From: Rhodospirillaceae bacterium CCH5-H10 | GTDB taxonomy: Bacteria; Pseudomonadota; Alphaproteobacteria; Reyranellales; Reyranellaceae | NCBI GenBank assembly: GCA_001557035.1 | Contig: LSKJ01000038.1 | Coordinates: 1 to 31,138 of the forward strand | Reading direction: 5' to 3' | Length of the DNA stretch: 31,138 nucleotides | Shown here: in pieces, positions 8,251 through 16,066 of the stretch | How the letters are laid out: every line of letters begins with the position of its first letter | How positions within the stretch are numbered: the stretch's first letter is position 1 | Position numbers and translations under genes: made by a program | The notes under the pieces: generated by a model | Told to the model about the DNA's origin: nothing | The model's database searches: none | Seen by the model: only the letters and a program-made list of their open reading frames with translations

Positions 8251-9462
8251 ATGACCGAGACTGCCCTGCCGCTCGCGGGATTGCGCGTACTGGACATCAG
8301 CTCCTTCATCGCCGCACCGGCTGCCGCCGTGGTGCTGGGCGACTGGGGCGCCGACGTGATCAAGGTCGAGGGACCGGACGGCGATCCCAATCGCCGAATC
8401 ATGCACGATTCGGCGAACTATCCGAAAAGCGAGGTCAACTATCCCTGGGAGATGGATTCGCGGAACAAGCGCTCCATCGTGCTCGATCTCAAGCAGGCGG
8501 ACGCCCGTGCGGCGCTCGACCGGCTGATCGCGGTCTCCGACATCCTGATCTGCAATTTCCCGCCGCCGGTGCGGGACAAGCTCCGGCTCGCCTACGAGGA
8601 CGTGAAGAAGGTCAACCCGAAGCTGATCTACGCGTCGCTCACCGGCTACGGCGAGAGCGGCCCCGATCGCGACCGGCCGGGCTTCGACGCCACCGCCTAC
8701 TTCGCCCGCTCAGGGCTCCTCGATGCGCAGCGCTACGAAGGCGGGCCGCCGGGCGTGCCCGGACCCGCACAGGGCGACCGCGCCACGGCGATGTCGCTGG
8801 TGTCGGCGATCCTGATGGCGCTGATGCACCGCATGAAGACGGGCGAAGGCTCGTGGGTCGGCACGTCGCTCCTGGGCAACGGCCTGTGGTCGTGCGGCGT
8901 GATCGCCCAGGCCGCACTGGTCGGCGCCTTCCTGCCGCACCGGCCGCCGCCCGACCGTCCGCGCTCGGCGCTGGGCAACATCTACCGCACCGCCGACGAC
9001 CGCTGGCTGCAGCTCACCATCGTGCGCGCCGACAAATTGTGGGCACCGCTCTGCCGGGCGATGGGACTGGAAGCCTTGATCGACGATCCGCGCTTCGCCA
9101 CCGAGCCCGAGCGCCGCGCCCGCGCGGGCGAACTCGCCGGCATCCTCAGCGATACCTTTGCCACGCAACCCTACGAGCATTGGCGCGAGGCGCTGGCGAC
9201 GCACAGCGTCACCTTCGGCGTCATCAGCCGCCCGCAGGACGTGCCGGACGATGCACAGGCCGTGGCCTGCGGGGCCGTGGTCGATACCGCGATCCCCGGC
9301 ATGCCGCGCACCCTGGCCGATCCGATTCGCCTCGGCTTCGCGAGCCAGCGTGTCGCGCACGCAGCCCCGGCACTCGGCGAACATGGCGAGCAGGTGCTGC
9401 GCGAGGCTGGCGTGAGCGCAGAGGAAGTCGCTTCCCTCAAGGCCAGCGGTGCCCTTCGATGA
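8251..9462 (+). CDS. Family III (CaiB/BaiF) CoA-transferase, first of a pair
   Basis: A 403-residue family III CoA-transferase that moves CoA between carboxylic acids, forming a covalent aspartyl-anhydride intermediate. The probable catalytic residue is D146 in RPGFDATAYF. Other family landmarks are GLRVLDISSFIAAPAA at the N-terminus, GADVIKVE, and LTGYGESGP just before the aspartate. The ATG at 8251 is chosen because the homologous sequence starts there and AAAGGG lies 8 bases upstream; the open frame 5' of it is not family-like. The stop overlaps the next start as ATGA. The neighbouring paralogue is similar along its whole length. The acid substrates are unknown. Confidence 0.93.
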   Translation: MTETALPLAGLRVLDISSFIAAPAAAVVLGDWGADVIKVEGPDGDPNRRIMHDSANYPKSEVNYPWEMDSRNKRSIVLDLKQADARAALDRLIAVSDILICNFPPPVRDKLRLAYEDVKKVNPKLIYASLTGYGESGPDRDRPGFDATAYFARSGLLDAQRYEGGPPGVPGPAQGDRATAMSLVSAILMALMHRMKTGEGSWVGTSLLGNGLWSCGVIAQAALVGAFLPHRPPPDRPRSALGNIYRTADDRWLQLTIVRADKLWAPLCRAMGLEALIDDPRFATEPERRARAGELAGILSDTFATQPYEHWREALATHSVTFGVISRPQDVPDDAQAVACGAVVDTAIPGMPRTLADPIRLGFASQRVAHAAPALGEHGEQVLREAGVSAEEVASLKASGALR

Positions 9463-10673
9463 CGTCGGACGAGCCGTTGCCGCTGGCCGGCCTCACCGTC
9501 CTCGACGTCAGCTCCTTCATCGCCGCCCCCGCCGCCGCCGCCGCGCTGGGCGACTACGGGGCCGACGTCATCAAGATCGAGCCGCCGGTCGACGGCGACC
9601 CGCACCGCAACAGCTTCCGCAACGCCAGCTACCCACAGAGCGACCGGAACTTCCCGTGGCAGCTCGACGGCCGCCACAAGCGCTCGCTGGCGCTCGACCT
9701 CAAGACCGACGGTGCCCGCACCATCCTCGAGCGGCTGCTGAAGCGCGCCGACGTGATGATCGTGAACTTCCCGCCGCCGGCACGCGAACGGTTGCGCCTG
9801 CGCTGGGAAGACATCGAGCCGATCAACCCGCGCCTCGTCTACTGCTCGCTCACCGGCTATGGCGAAAGCGGCCCCGACCGCGACCGGCCGGGCTTCGACA
9901 TCACCGCCTATTTCGGCCGTTCCGGCATCCTCGATGCGGCGCGCTACGACGGCGGGCCGCCCGGCGTCTCGCTCCCGGCGCAGGGCGACCGCGCGACCGC
10001 GATGACGCTGGTCGCGGCGATCCTGATGGGCCTGCGGCGGCGCGACCAGACCGGCAAGGGCAGCTGGGTCGGCACGTCTCTCTACGCCAACGGCGTCTGG
10101 GCCAACGGCACCACGGCGGCCGGTGCGCTGATCGGCGCGCAACTGCCGGTGCGGCCGCCGCCCGACAAGCCGCGCAATGCGCTGACGAACCTCTACCGCA
10201 CGAGCGACGATCGCTGGCTGCAGCTCCTGATGGTGCGCGACGACCGGCTATGGGCCACCTTCTGCGGCGTCATCGAGCGGCCCGACCTGCTGGCCGACCC
10301 GCGTTTCACCGACCGGCCCGAGCGTCGCGCCCGCGCACAGGAACTGCACGACATTCTGATGCCGGTATTCGCCGGCCGGACCTACGCGGAGTGGGAGCGG
10401 CTGCTCGCAGGCACCGGCATTCCCTTCGGCGTGATCGGCCGGCTGGCCGACGTGATCGACGACGAGCAGGCCGAGCATGCCGGCATCTTCGCCGACACCG
10501 ACAACCCCGCGATCCCGCGCACCGTGAACACGCCGATCCGGCTGGGTTTCGCCACGCCGCGCAAGGCCGGGCCGCCGCCCGAGGTCGGCCAGCACAACGA
10601 CGAGGTGCTGCGCGAGACCGGGTTCAGCGAAAGCGAGATCGAGGCCCTCAAAAAGGCCGGCGCTTTAGGGTAG
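9459..10673 (+). CDS. Family III (CaiB/BaiF) CoA-transferase, second of a pair
   Basis: A 404-residue paralogue of the preceding gene, sharing the same blocks: LDVSSFIAAPAAAA, GADVIKIE, LTGYGESGPDRDRPGFD and a matching C-terminus ending in KKAGALG. The probable catalytic aspartate is D147. Translation is coupled to the first gene through the ATGA overlap at 9459-9462. Because both copies keep the aspartate, both may be active. Known two-subunit family III enzymes such as BbsEF and SmtAB suggest a hetero-oligomer is possible here. The next gene follows after nine bases and may be in the same transcript. Substrates are not predictable from sequence. Confidence 0.93.
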   Translation: MTSDEPLPLAGLTVLDVSSFIAAPAAAAALGDYGADVIKIEPPVDGDPHRNSFRNASYPQSDRNFPWQLDGRHKRSLALDLKTDGARTILERLLKRADVMIVNFPPPARERLRLRWEDIEPINPRLVYCSLTGYGESGPDRDRPGFDITAYFGRSGILDAARYDGGPPGVSLPAQGDRATAMTLVAAILMGLRRRDQTGKGSWVGTSLYANGVWANGTTAAGALIGAQLPVRPPPDKPRNALTNLYRTSDDRWLQLLMVRDDRLWATFCGVIERPDLLADPRFTDRPERRARAQELHDILMPVFAGRTYAEWERLLAGTGIPFGVIGRLADVIDDEQAEHAGIFADTDNPAIPRTVNTPIRLGFATPRKAGPPPEVGQHNDEVLRETGFSESEIEALKKAGALG

Positions 10674-10682
10674 GATACCCGG

Positions 10683-11018
10683 ATGGCCTCCCGCTTCCGG
10701 ACCTATGCCGAGTTCTGGCCCTTCTACCTGCGTGAGCACGCGAAGCCCTCGACGCGCGCGGTGCACTATGTCGGCACCATCGCCTCGGCGGCGCTTCTGA
10801 TCTGGGCGATCGTCACCCAGAACTGGTGGTGGCTGCTGGGCGTCCCGCTGTTCGGCTACGGACCGGCCTGGTTCGGCCACTTCTTCATCGAGAAGAACAA
10901 GCCCGCCACCTTCGAGGCACCCTTCTGGTCGCTGATCAGCGATTACAAGATGTGCGGCTTGTTCCTCACCGGCCGGCTTGGTGACGAACTGATGAAGCAC
11001 CAGATCCGCGCACCTTAA
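10683..11018 (+). CDS. DUF962/Mpo1-like membrane protein
   Basis: A 111-residue protein of the DUF962 family, which includes yeast Mpo1, an iron-dependent dioxygenase acting on 2-hydroxy fatty acids. Two predicted membrane segments (about 30-62) separate the histidine motifs HYVGT and GHFFIEKNKPATF, which may hold the metal. The family signature around FWPFYLREHAKP at the N-terminus is clear. An AGGA lies upstream of the ATG at 10683. It starts nine bases after the second CoA-transferase, suggesting one operon. A fatty-acid or alpha-oxidation role is inferred from Mpo1 and is not proven for bacteria. Confidence 0.85.
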   Translation: MASRFRTYAEFWPFYLREHAKPSTRAVHYVGTIASAALLIWAIVTQNWWWLLGVPLFGYGPAWFGHFFIEKNKPATFEAPFWSLISDYKMCGLFLTGRLGDELMKHQIRAP

Positions 11019-11110
11019 TATTCGGTCGGATATCGCAGCAGGACTGCCCCTTGCTTCCCGGGGGGGCCGACGCCACATTGCAGGCGAACCCCAATTCCGC
11101 TTGAGGACTC

Positions 11111-12040
11111 ATGGAAACGATGCTGCAGGGCGCCGCGCCGCAGGCTGCCCCCGCCGACCTGATCAAGGACAGCGACCAGACGAAGTTCGCCAAGGACGTG
11201 CTCGAAGCCTCGCGGACCGTCCCGGTCATCGTCGATTTCTGGGCGCCGTGGTGCGGGCCGTGCAAGACGCTCCAGCCGATGATCGAAAAGGTCGTCAAGG
11301 AGGCCAAGGGCGCAGTCAAGCTGGTCAAGATCGACATCGACAAGAACCAGATGCTGGCGCAGCAGCTGCGCATCCAGTCCATCCCGGCCGTATATGCCTT
11401 CTTCGGCGGCCGTCCGGTCGACGGCTTCATGGGCGCCGTCCCCGAGAGCCAGTTGAAGGAGTTCGTCGGTCGTCTCGTGCAGGCCTCCGGCGGCGGCGGC
11501 GACCCGGCCGCCGCAGAACTGGCCGAACTGCTCGAGCAGGCCAAGGCCGCGATGGCGCAGAACGACATGGACACCGCCGCGCAGCTCTACAGCGAGATCC
11601 TGGGCGTCGAGCCGACCAACGTGGTCGCGCTCGCGGGCCTCGCCCGCTACCAGGTGTCGCTCGGCGACGTCGAGCAGGCCAGAGAACTGCTGGAACAGAT
11701 TCCCGCCAAGGAGCGCACCGGCGCCGACGTCGTGGCCGCGCAGGCCGCGATCGATCTGGCCGAGAAAGCCAAGGAAGCCGGCCCGATCGGCGACCTCAAG
11801 GCCAAGGCCGAGGCCGATCCCAAGGACTTCCAGACCCGCCTCGATCTGGCGATGGCCTATTGGGCCGCCAACCAGAAGCAGGAAGCCGTCGACGAGCTGC
11901 TCGCGATGATCAAGGCCGACCGCAACTGGAACGAGGCGGCCGCGCGCCAGCAGCTGCTGAAGTTCTTCGAGGCCTTGGGCTTCACCGATCCCATCTCGGT
12001 CGACGGCCGCAAGCGCCTGTCGACGATCCTGTTCTCGTGA
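11111..12040 (+). CDS. cnoX: CnoX/YbbN-type thioredoxin-TPR chaperone
   Basis: A 309-residue cytoplasmic protein with an N-terminal thioredoxin domain (about 20-125) and a C-terminal helical TPR region. The active-site motif is WCGPC (C48, C51), so it can do redox chemistry, unlike E. coli CnoX whose motif is degenerate. A cis-proline region IQSIPAVYAFFGG follows. The family protects substrates from oxidative aggregation and hands them to chaperones. GAGG lies a few bases upstream of the ATG at 11111. The downstream LON-domain gene begins 10 bases after the stop, an arrangement common in alphaproteobacteria. Confidence 0.9.
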   Translation: METMLQGAAPQAAPADLIKDSDQTKFAKDVLEASRTVPVIVDFWAPWCGPCKTLQPMIEKVVKEAKGAVKLVKIDIDKNQMLAQQLRIQSIPAVYAFFGGRPVDGFMGAVPESQLKEFVGRLVQASGGGGDPAAAELAELLEQAKAAMAQNDMDTAAQLYSEILGVEPTNVVALAGLARYQVSLGDVEQARELLEQIPAKERTGADVVAAQAAIDLAEKAKEAGPIGDLKAKAEADPKDFQTRLDLAMAYWAANQKQEAVDELLAMIKADRNWNEAAARQQLLKFFEALGFTDPISVDGRKRLSTILFS

Positions 12041-12050
12041 GCGGCCTCTC

Positions 12051-12779
12051 ATGAGCGAGCGCGCGCCCTCTTCGACGAGTCCGGGGCGCAATCCGTTCGA
12101 GCCCACGTTCGAGTAGCTGCCCGAGACGCTGCCGATCTTTCCGCTGTCGGGCGTGCTTCTGCTGCCCGGTGGCAAGCTGCCGCTCAACATCTTCGAGCCG
12201 CGTTACCTCGCGATGATCTCCGACGCGCTGGCCGGGCACCGCATGATCGGGATGGTGCAGCCGGTGCAGCCCGGTGGCTTCGCCGGCGACGGGTTGCCGT
12301 CGGAAGACGGCAGGCCCAAAGTCCATCGGGTCGGCTGCGCGGGCCGCATCACCAACTTCAACGAGACCGAGGACGGAAGGCTGATGCTGGTGTTGAGCGG
12401 CGTCTGCCGCTTCGACATCGTGCGCGAACTCGATCTCGCCCAGGGTGGCTACCGTCGCGTCTCCTCGGTCTTCTCGCCCTACCGCGCCGACCTCGACCAT
12501 GCCGACGACGTCGTCGAACTCGACCGCGACCGGCTGATGGCGGCGCTGGCCGCCTTCTTCCGCGGCCGCCAGCTCTCGACCGACTGGGATGCGGTGAACA
12601 AGGCGGCCGACGCCAACCTCGTCACGTCGCTTTCGATGGTGCTGCCGTTCGGCCCGGCCGAGAAGCAGGCACTGCTGGAAGCCGCCGACAGCACCGCCCG
12701 CGCCAAGCTGCTGATCGCCTTCCTGGAGATGAACGCCTTCGGCGATCCGTCCGACACGCCGCCCAGCCGCAAGAACTGA
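12051..12779 (+). pseudogene. LON substrate-binding domain protein interrupted by an in-frame amber codon
   Basis: Reading from ATG 12051 gives MSERAPSSTSPGRNPFEPTF-E, then TAG at 12114-12116, then LPETLPIFPLSG and a complete LON N-terminal-like domain to TGA 12777. Related proteins usually read FEELP across this point, so TAG most likely replaces a GAG codon. The only downstream alternative start, GTG at 12153, has no Shine-Dalgarno and would cut off the conserved LPIFPLSG strand. TAG is used as a normal stop elsewhere in this window (asd is TAA, but the Bug, sulfatase and second CoA-transferase genes end in TAG), so recoding is unlikely. A true nonsense mutation or a base-call error are the leading options. 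Function of intact homologues is uncertain; they lack the protease part of Lon. Confidence 0.85.
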
Positions 12780-12784
12780 TCACG

Positions 12785-12802
12785 GCCGGGCACCGGCCCG
12801 GC
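12785..12802. terminator. Convergent intergenic hairpin
   Basis: Arms gccggg (12785-12790) and cccggc (12797-12802) flank a caccgg loop. It sits in the 39-base gap between the LON gene and the convergent aminotransferase gene. There is no T-tract on either strand, so termination is only suggested. Confidence 0.4.
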
Positions 12803-12818
12803 GCGACCGATCGACAGT

Positions 12819-13733
12819 TCAGTCGGCGTAGGGCACGGGCGTGGACAGCGCCGGTTCATCGTGGCGTGCCCAGTAGAGTTCCTCGATGCGCCGGGTCAGT
12901 GCGCCGGGCCGGCCGTCGCCCACGGAACGGCCCTCGTAGTTCACCACCGGCATGATGCCGCCGGCCGTGCTGCTGATGAAGATCTCGTCCGCTTCGGCCA
13001 CCTCGCGCGCGTGCACGCCGCGCACCTCGACACGCACCTGGAGGGCTTCGGCGATCTCCATCACCGTGCGGCGGGTGATGCCCTCGAACATGCCGCGCGC
13101 CGGCGTGGCGAGCGTGCCGTTGCGGACGACGAAGACGTTGAAGCCCGGCCCCTCGGTCACCGTCCCGTCGGCGGCCGGCAGCAGCGCGATGGTGGCGTCT
13201 CGGTCGTAGGCCTCGAAGACACCCATCGTCAGGTCGAGCCAGTGGAAGTTCTTGATCCGCTGGTCGAGCGACTCCGGCGGAATGCGCTGGGTCTGGGACA
13301 GGATCATGCGCAGGCCGTCGCGCCGCTGCGCTTCGTCGGCGATCCAGACGAAGGGCTGCGCGAAGGCGTAGAGGCGATTGCGGCACAGGCGCGGGTCCCG
13401 CGTGCCGGCGGGCGGCAGTCCGCGGGTGCAGGTCACCTGCACGTAGGCATCGCGCAGTCCCGAGCGGCTGGCGCACTCGATCATGATGTCCGCGATCTGT
13501 TGACCCGTGAGCGGCAGCGACATGCGAAGACCGGCCATCGATGCCTGGAAGCGTTCGACGTGATCGTGCAGCCGGAAGAAGCATCCCTTCCAGACATGCA
13601 CCACGTCGTAGGTCGCATCGGAGCGGACGAAGCCGCGATCTAGGATCGGGACGGCGGCCTCCGACAGGTTCATCCAGCGCCCGTCCATGTAGGCCACGCC
13701 CTTGATGGCGGCTGTCTCGCTGTCGACGTCCAT
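12819..13733 (-). CDS. Fold-type IV PLP aminotransferase, (R)-amine transaminase-like
   Basis: A 304-residue class IV aminotransferase. Catalytic lysine K161 lies in QRIKNFHWLDL, and the PLP-contacting E194 in TEGPGFNVFVV. The N-terminal SDATYDVVHVWKG and the late DEIFISSTAGGIMPVV, together with the ending EPALSTPVPY, match my recollection of the (R)-selective amine transaminase ATA-117 group more closely than typical IlvE or D-alanine transaminases. The ATG at 13733 follows an AGGA. It lies on the minus strand between the LON and Trm112 genes, which are usually adjacent in related genomes, so it may be an insertion. It could also act on D-amino acids or branched-chain amino acids. Confidence 0.88.
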   Translation of the reverse strand: MDVDSETAAIKGVAYMDGRWMNLSEAAVPILDRGFVRSDATYDVVHVWKGCFFRLHDHVERFQASMAGLRMSLPLTGQQIADIMIECASRSGLRDAYVQVTCTRGLPPAGTRDPRLCRNRLYAFAQPFVWIADEAQRRDGLRMILSQTQRIPPESLDQRIKNFHWLDLTMGVFEAYDRDATIALLPAADGTVTEGPGFNVFVVRNGTLATPARGMFEGITRRTVMEIAEALQVRVEVRGVHAREVAEADEIFISSTAGGIMPVVNYEGRSVGDGRPGALTRRIEELYWARHDEPALSTPVPYAD

Positions 13734-13842
13734 GCCGGATCCTCGTCGCTTCGGGGGCTGCGGGATCGACCCTTACCACAAGGGACCGGCGACCGGAGAA
13801 GTCCGGCCCGCCGCGGGCTAGGGCGGGTATCGGGCCCCATGC

Positions 13843-13848
13843 TATAAG
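13843..13848 (+). promoter_or_regulatory. Possible -10 box for Trm112-DUF971-monooxygenase
   Basis: TATAAG in the context catgctataaggcccg lies 32 bases upstream of the Trm112 start, in the gap shared with the divergent aminotransferase gene. No convincing -35 was found at 16-18 bases, so this is tentative. Confidence 0.3.
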
Positions 13849-13880
13849 GCCCGCACAAGAATTCAGGGAAACCCCGCACG

Positions 13881-14099
13881 ATGAGCCCTCCATCGGACGA
13901 CTCCGCAGCCCCCCGCCGCGCCGGGGTCGACCCCAAGCTGCTCGAAATCCTCGTCTGCCCGGCCACGCACGGCACGCTGGAATACGACGCCGCGGCCGGC
14001 GAACTGATCAGCCGCAAGGCCGGCCTCGCCTATCCGATCCGCGACGGCATTCCGATCATGCTGGTGAGCGAGGCGCGGCCGCTGCGCGACGTGCCATGA
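13881..14099 (+). CDS. Trm112-family small protein
   Basis: A 72-residue Trm112-like protein. Homologues bind and stabilise methyltransferases; bacterial ones are less well studied. The core [17 protein letters not shown] and the ending [19 protein letters not shown] are typical. Only one cysteine (in LVCP) remains of the zinc-binding set seen in some family members, so zinc is probably not bound. AGGGAA lies about 10 bases upstream of the ATG. The stop overlaps the DUF971 start (ATGA at 14096), so the two are coupled. Confidence 0.85.
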   Translation: MSPPSDDSAAPRRAGVDPKLLEILVCPATHGTLEYDAAAGELISRKAGLAYPIRDGIPIMLVSEARPLRDVP

Positions 14100-14506
14100 C
14101 CGCCGAGTTTCCCAAGGCCGTGCCCGACGGGGGCAACTACGAAACGACCACCGCGCCGTGGCCGACCGAACTGCGCGTCTTCAAGGAGGAAGGCCGCCTC
14201 GAGATCGATTTCTCCGACGGCCATGCCTGCGCGCTGTCCGCCGAATATCTGCGCGTCGAGAGCCCGTCGGCCGAGGTGCAGGGCCACGGTCCCAACCAGA
14301 AGAAGATCGTCGCCGGCCGGCGGCACGTGAAGATCGTCGCAGTCGAGCCGGTGGGCCACTATGCGATCCGCATCGTGTTCGACGACCGCCACGACAGTGG
14401 CATCTACAGCTGGGCCTATCTGCGCGAATTGAGCGAGACCCATGCCACGCGCTGGGCGGACTACGAGGCGGCGCTCGCGAAGCGCGGCCTGAACCGCGAC
14501 ACCTGA
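14096..14506 (+). CDS. DUF971 domain protein
   Basis: A 136-residue stand-alone DUF971 domain, a fold also found at the N-terminus of gamma-butyrobetaine hydroxylase and at the C-terminus of some Mrp/HCF101 proteins. Visible family patterns are [30 protein letters not shown] and [12 protein letters not shown]. Its role is unknown; a link to iron-sulfur cluster handling has been suggested from domain fusions. Start ATG 14096 overlaps the Trm112 stop, and the monooxygenase gene follows after nine bases. Confidence 0.85.
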   Translation: MTAEFPKAVPDGGNYETTTAPWPTELRVFKEEGRLEIDFSDGHACALSAEYLRVESPSAEVQGHGPNQKKIVAGRRHVKIVAVEPVGHYAIRIVFDDRHDSGIYSWAYLRELSETHATRWADYEAALAKRGLNRDT

Positions 14507-14515
14507 GGCCGCACC

Positions 14516-15769
14516 ATGAAGATCGTCATTGCCGGCGCCGGGATCGGCGGATTGACCGCCGCGATGTGCCTGCATCGTGCAGGTCACGACGTGCAGGTCT
14601 ACGAGGCCGTGTCCGAACTGCGGCCGCTGGGCGTGGGCATCAACATCCAGGCCGGCGCCGTCCGCATCCTCTGCAACCTGGGACTCGAACCGGCGCTCGC
14701 CGCCACCGCCATCGAGACCCGCGAGCTGCGCTACGCCAATCGCCACGGCCAGACGATCTGGGCCGACCCGCGCGGGCGCCATGCCGGCCTGCCCTGGCCG
14801 CAATTCTCGATCCATCGCGGCGAACTGCAGATGATCCTGTTCAACGCGGCCAGGGAAATGCTGGGGGCCGACCGCATCCGCCTCGGCCGCCGCATCGCAC
14901 GCTTTGCGCAGCATCACGGCAAGGTCACCGCACACTTCGTCGATCGCGACGGCATGCCGGCCGAGAACGCCGAGGCCGACCTGCTGATCGGCGCCGACGG
15001 CATCCACTCCGCCGTGCGGGCGCATTTCTATCCCGACGAAGGCCCGCCCAAATGGCAGGGCATCCTGATGTGGCGCGGCGTCACCGTGGGCAAGCCCTAT
15101 CTCGGCGGCAACACGATGGTGCAGGCGGGCCATCACAACCAGAAATTCGTCTGCTACCCGATCAGCCGCGCCCATGCCGAGCGCGGCGAGGCGCTGATCA
15201 ACTGGATCTGCGATCTCTACATGGGCGACGGCGCGCTGCCGTCGCGCGAGGACTGGAACAAGCCCGGCCGGCTGGAGGACTTCCTGCCGCGCTTCGCCGA
15301 CTGGAACTTCGGCTGGCTCGACGTGCCGGACGTGATCCGCAATGCGCACACGATCCTCGAATTCCCGATGATCGACCGCGATCCGCTGCCGCGCTGGAGC
15401 CATGGCCGCATCACGCTGCTGGGCGACGCCGCGCACCCGATGTACCCGATCGGCTCGAACGGCGCCTCGCAGGCCATCCTCGACGGCGAGGCGATCACGC
15501 AGGAGCTGGCCGTGGGCGACGATCCCGAGAAGGCGCTGCGCCGCTACGAGGAACGGCGCCTGCCGCCCACCGCGCGGATCGTCGAGAGCAACCGGCGCAA
15601 GGGCATCGACGTGATGCTCGACATCGTCGAGCAGCGCGCACCGCAGGGCTTCACCGATCTCGAGAGCGTGCTGCCGGCGGACGAACTCGAGAAGATCGTC
15701 GGCGACTACAAGAAGCTCGTGACCCAGGATCGCGAGACGCTTCTGAAACTGGCCGCCGCCGCGCCGTGA
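14516..15769 (+). CDS. FAD-dependent monooxygenase (UbiH/PHBH-type, flavin-dependent oxidoreductase)
   Basis: A 417-residue class A flavoprotein hydroxylase. It has the dinucleotide-binding GAGIGG (7-12), an acidic residue E30 after the second strand, GADGIHSAVR (159-168), and the FAD ribityl motif GDAAHPMYP (303-311). Together these define NAD(P)H-dependent aromatic hydroxylases. It resembles proteins annotated as flavin-dependent oxidoreductases related to PhzS rather than clear UbiH or UbiF. It is the third gene of a tightly spaced unit with Trm112 and DUF971. The substrate is unknown; a ubiquinone-pathway role cannot be excluded from the position. Confidence 0.9.
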   Translation: MKIVIAGAGIGGLTAAMCLHRAGHDVQVYEAVSELRPLGVGINIQAGAVRILCNLGLEPALAATAIETRELRYANRHGQTIWADPRGRHAGLPWPQFSIHRGELQMILFNAAREMLGADRIRLGRRIARFAQHHGKVTAHFVDRDGMPAENAEADLLIGADGIHSAVRAHFYPDEGPPKWQGILMWRGVTVGKPYLGGNTMVQAGHHNQKFVCYPISRAHAERGEALINWICDLYMGDGALPSREDWNKPGRLEDFLPRFADWNFGWLDVPDVIRNAHTILEFPMIDRDPLPRWSHGRITLLGDAAHPMYPIGSNGASQAILDGEAITQELAVGDDPEKALRRYEERRLPPTARIVESNRRKGIDVMLDIVEQRAPQGFTDLESVLPADELEKIVGDYKKLVTQDRETLLKLAAAAP

Positions 15770-15785
15770 GAGGCACAAAAGAAAA

Positions 15786-15826
15786 CCGGCCCCTCTCGGG
15801 ACCGGCCGTGGCAGCGGTTTAAACCG
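15786..15826. terminator. Hairpin and palindrome after the monooxygenase gene
   Basis: A hairpin at 15786-15805 pairs ccggcccc with gggaccgg (one C-A mismatch) around tctc. Close to it lies a perfect 12-base palindrome, cggtttaaaccg (15815-15826). The position, 16 bases past the stop, fits a transcription end, but there is no run of T. Confidence 0.45.
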
Positions 15827-15940
15827 ACCATCACATCGCCGGCCGCTACCGAGGGATAATATGCCTGAGCGCGATGACAGAATTATGGCTGTGACACAGG
15901 CAATTCCTGCCATTTCAGGCAGGGCGATCGCGCATGGTGC

Positions 15941-16039
15941 AAAGGTCCCTCACTACGTTCGGGATGACACCGTTCTCTGCATCGACGCACTGCGCCAACC
16001 TCAGCAGAGTTGTCATCCCAAACGCAGTGAGGGACCTTT
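15941..16039. repeat. Long inverted repeat 5' of murJ
   Basis: Arms 15941-15969 (aaaggtccctcactacgttc, then gggatgaca) and 16011-16039 are reverse complements at 27 of 29 positions. Inside, ctctgc and gcagag extend the stem, leaving a short central loop. It lies in the 297-base gap between the monooxygenase and murJ genes, ending 27 bases before the murJ start. A transcript through it would form a strong hairpin. The motif resembles BIME/REP-type repeats. Confidence 0.75.
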
Positions 16040-16066
16040 CACTTACCTCGAACGGAGGCCGCGCCT

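Noticed and set aside
11041..11056. Possible sigma-54 site before cnoX (GG-N10-GC)
   Set aside because: Spacing fits, but the rest of the -24 element does not match the consensus.
12114..12116. Stop-codon recoding (for example pyrrolysine) at the LON-gene TAG
   Set aside because: TAG ends several other genes in the window, and the residue expected is glutamate; a mutation or error is simpler.
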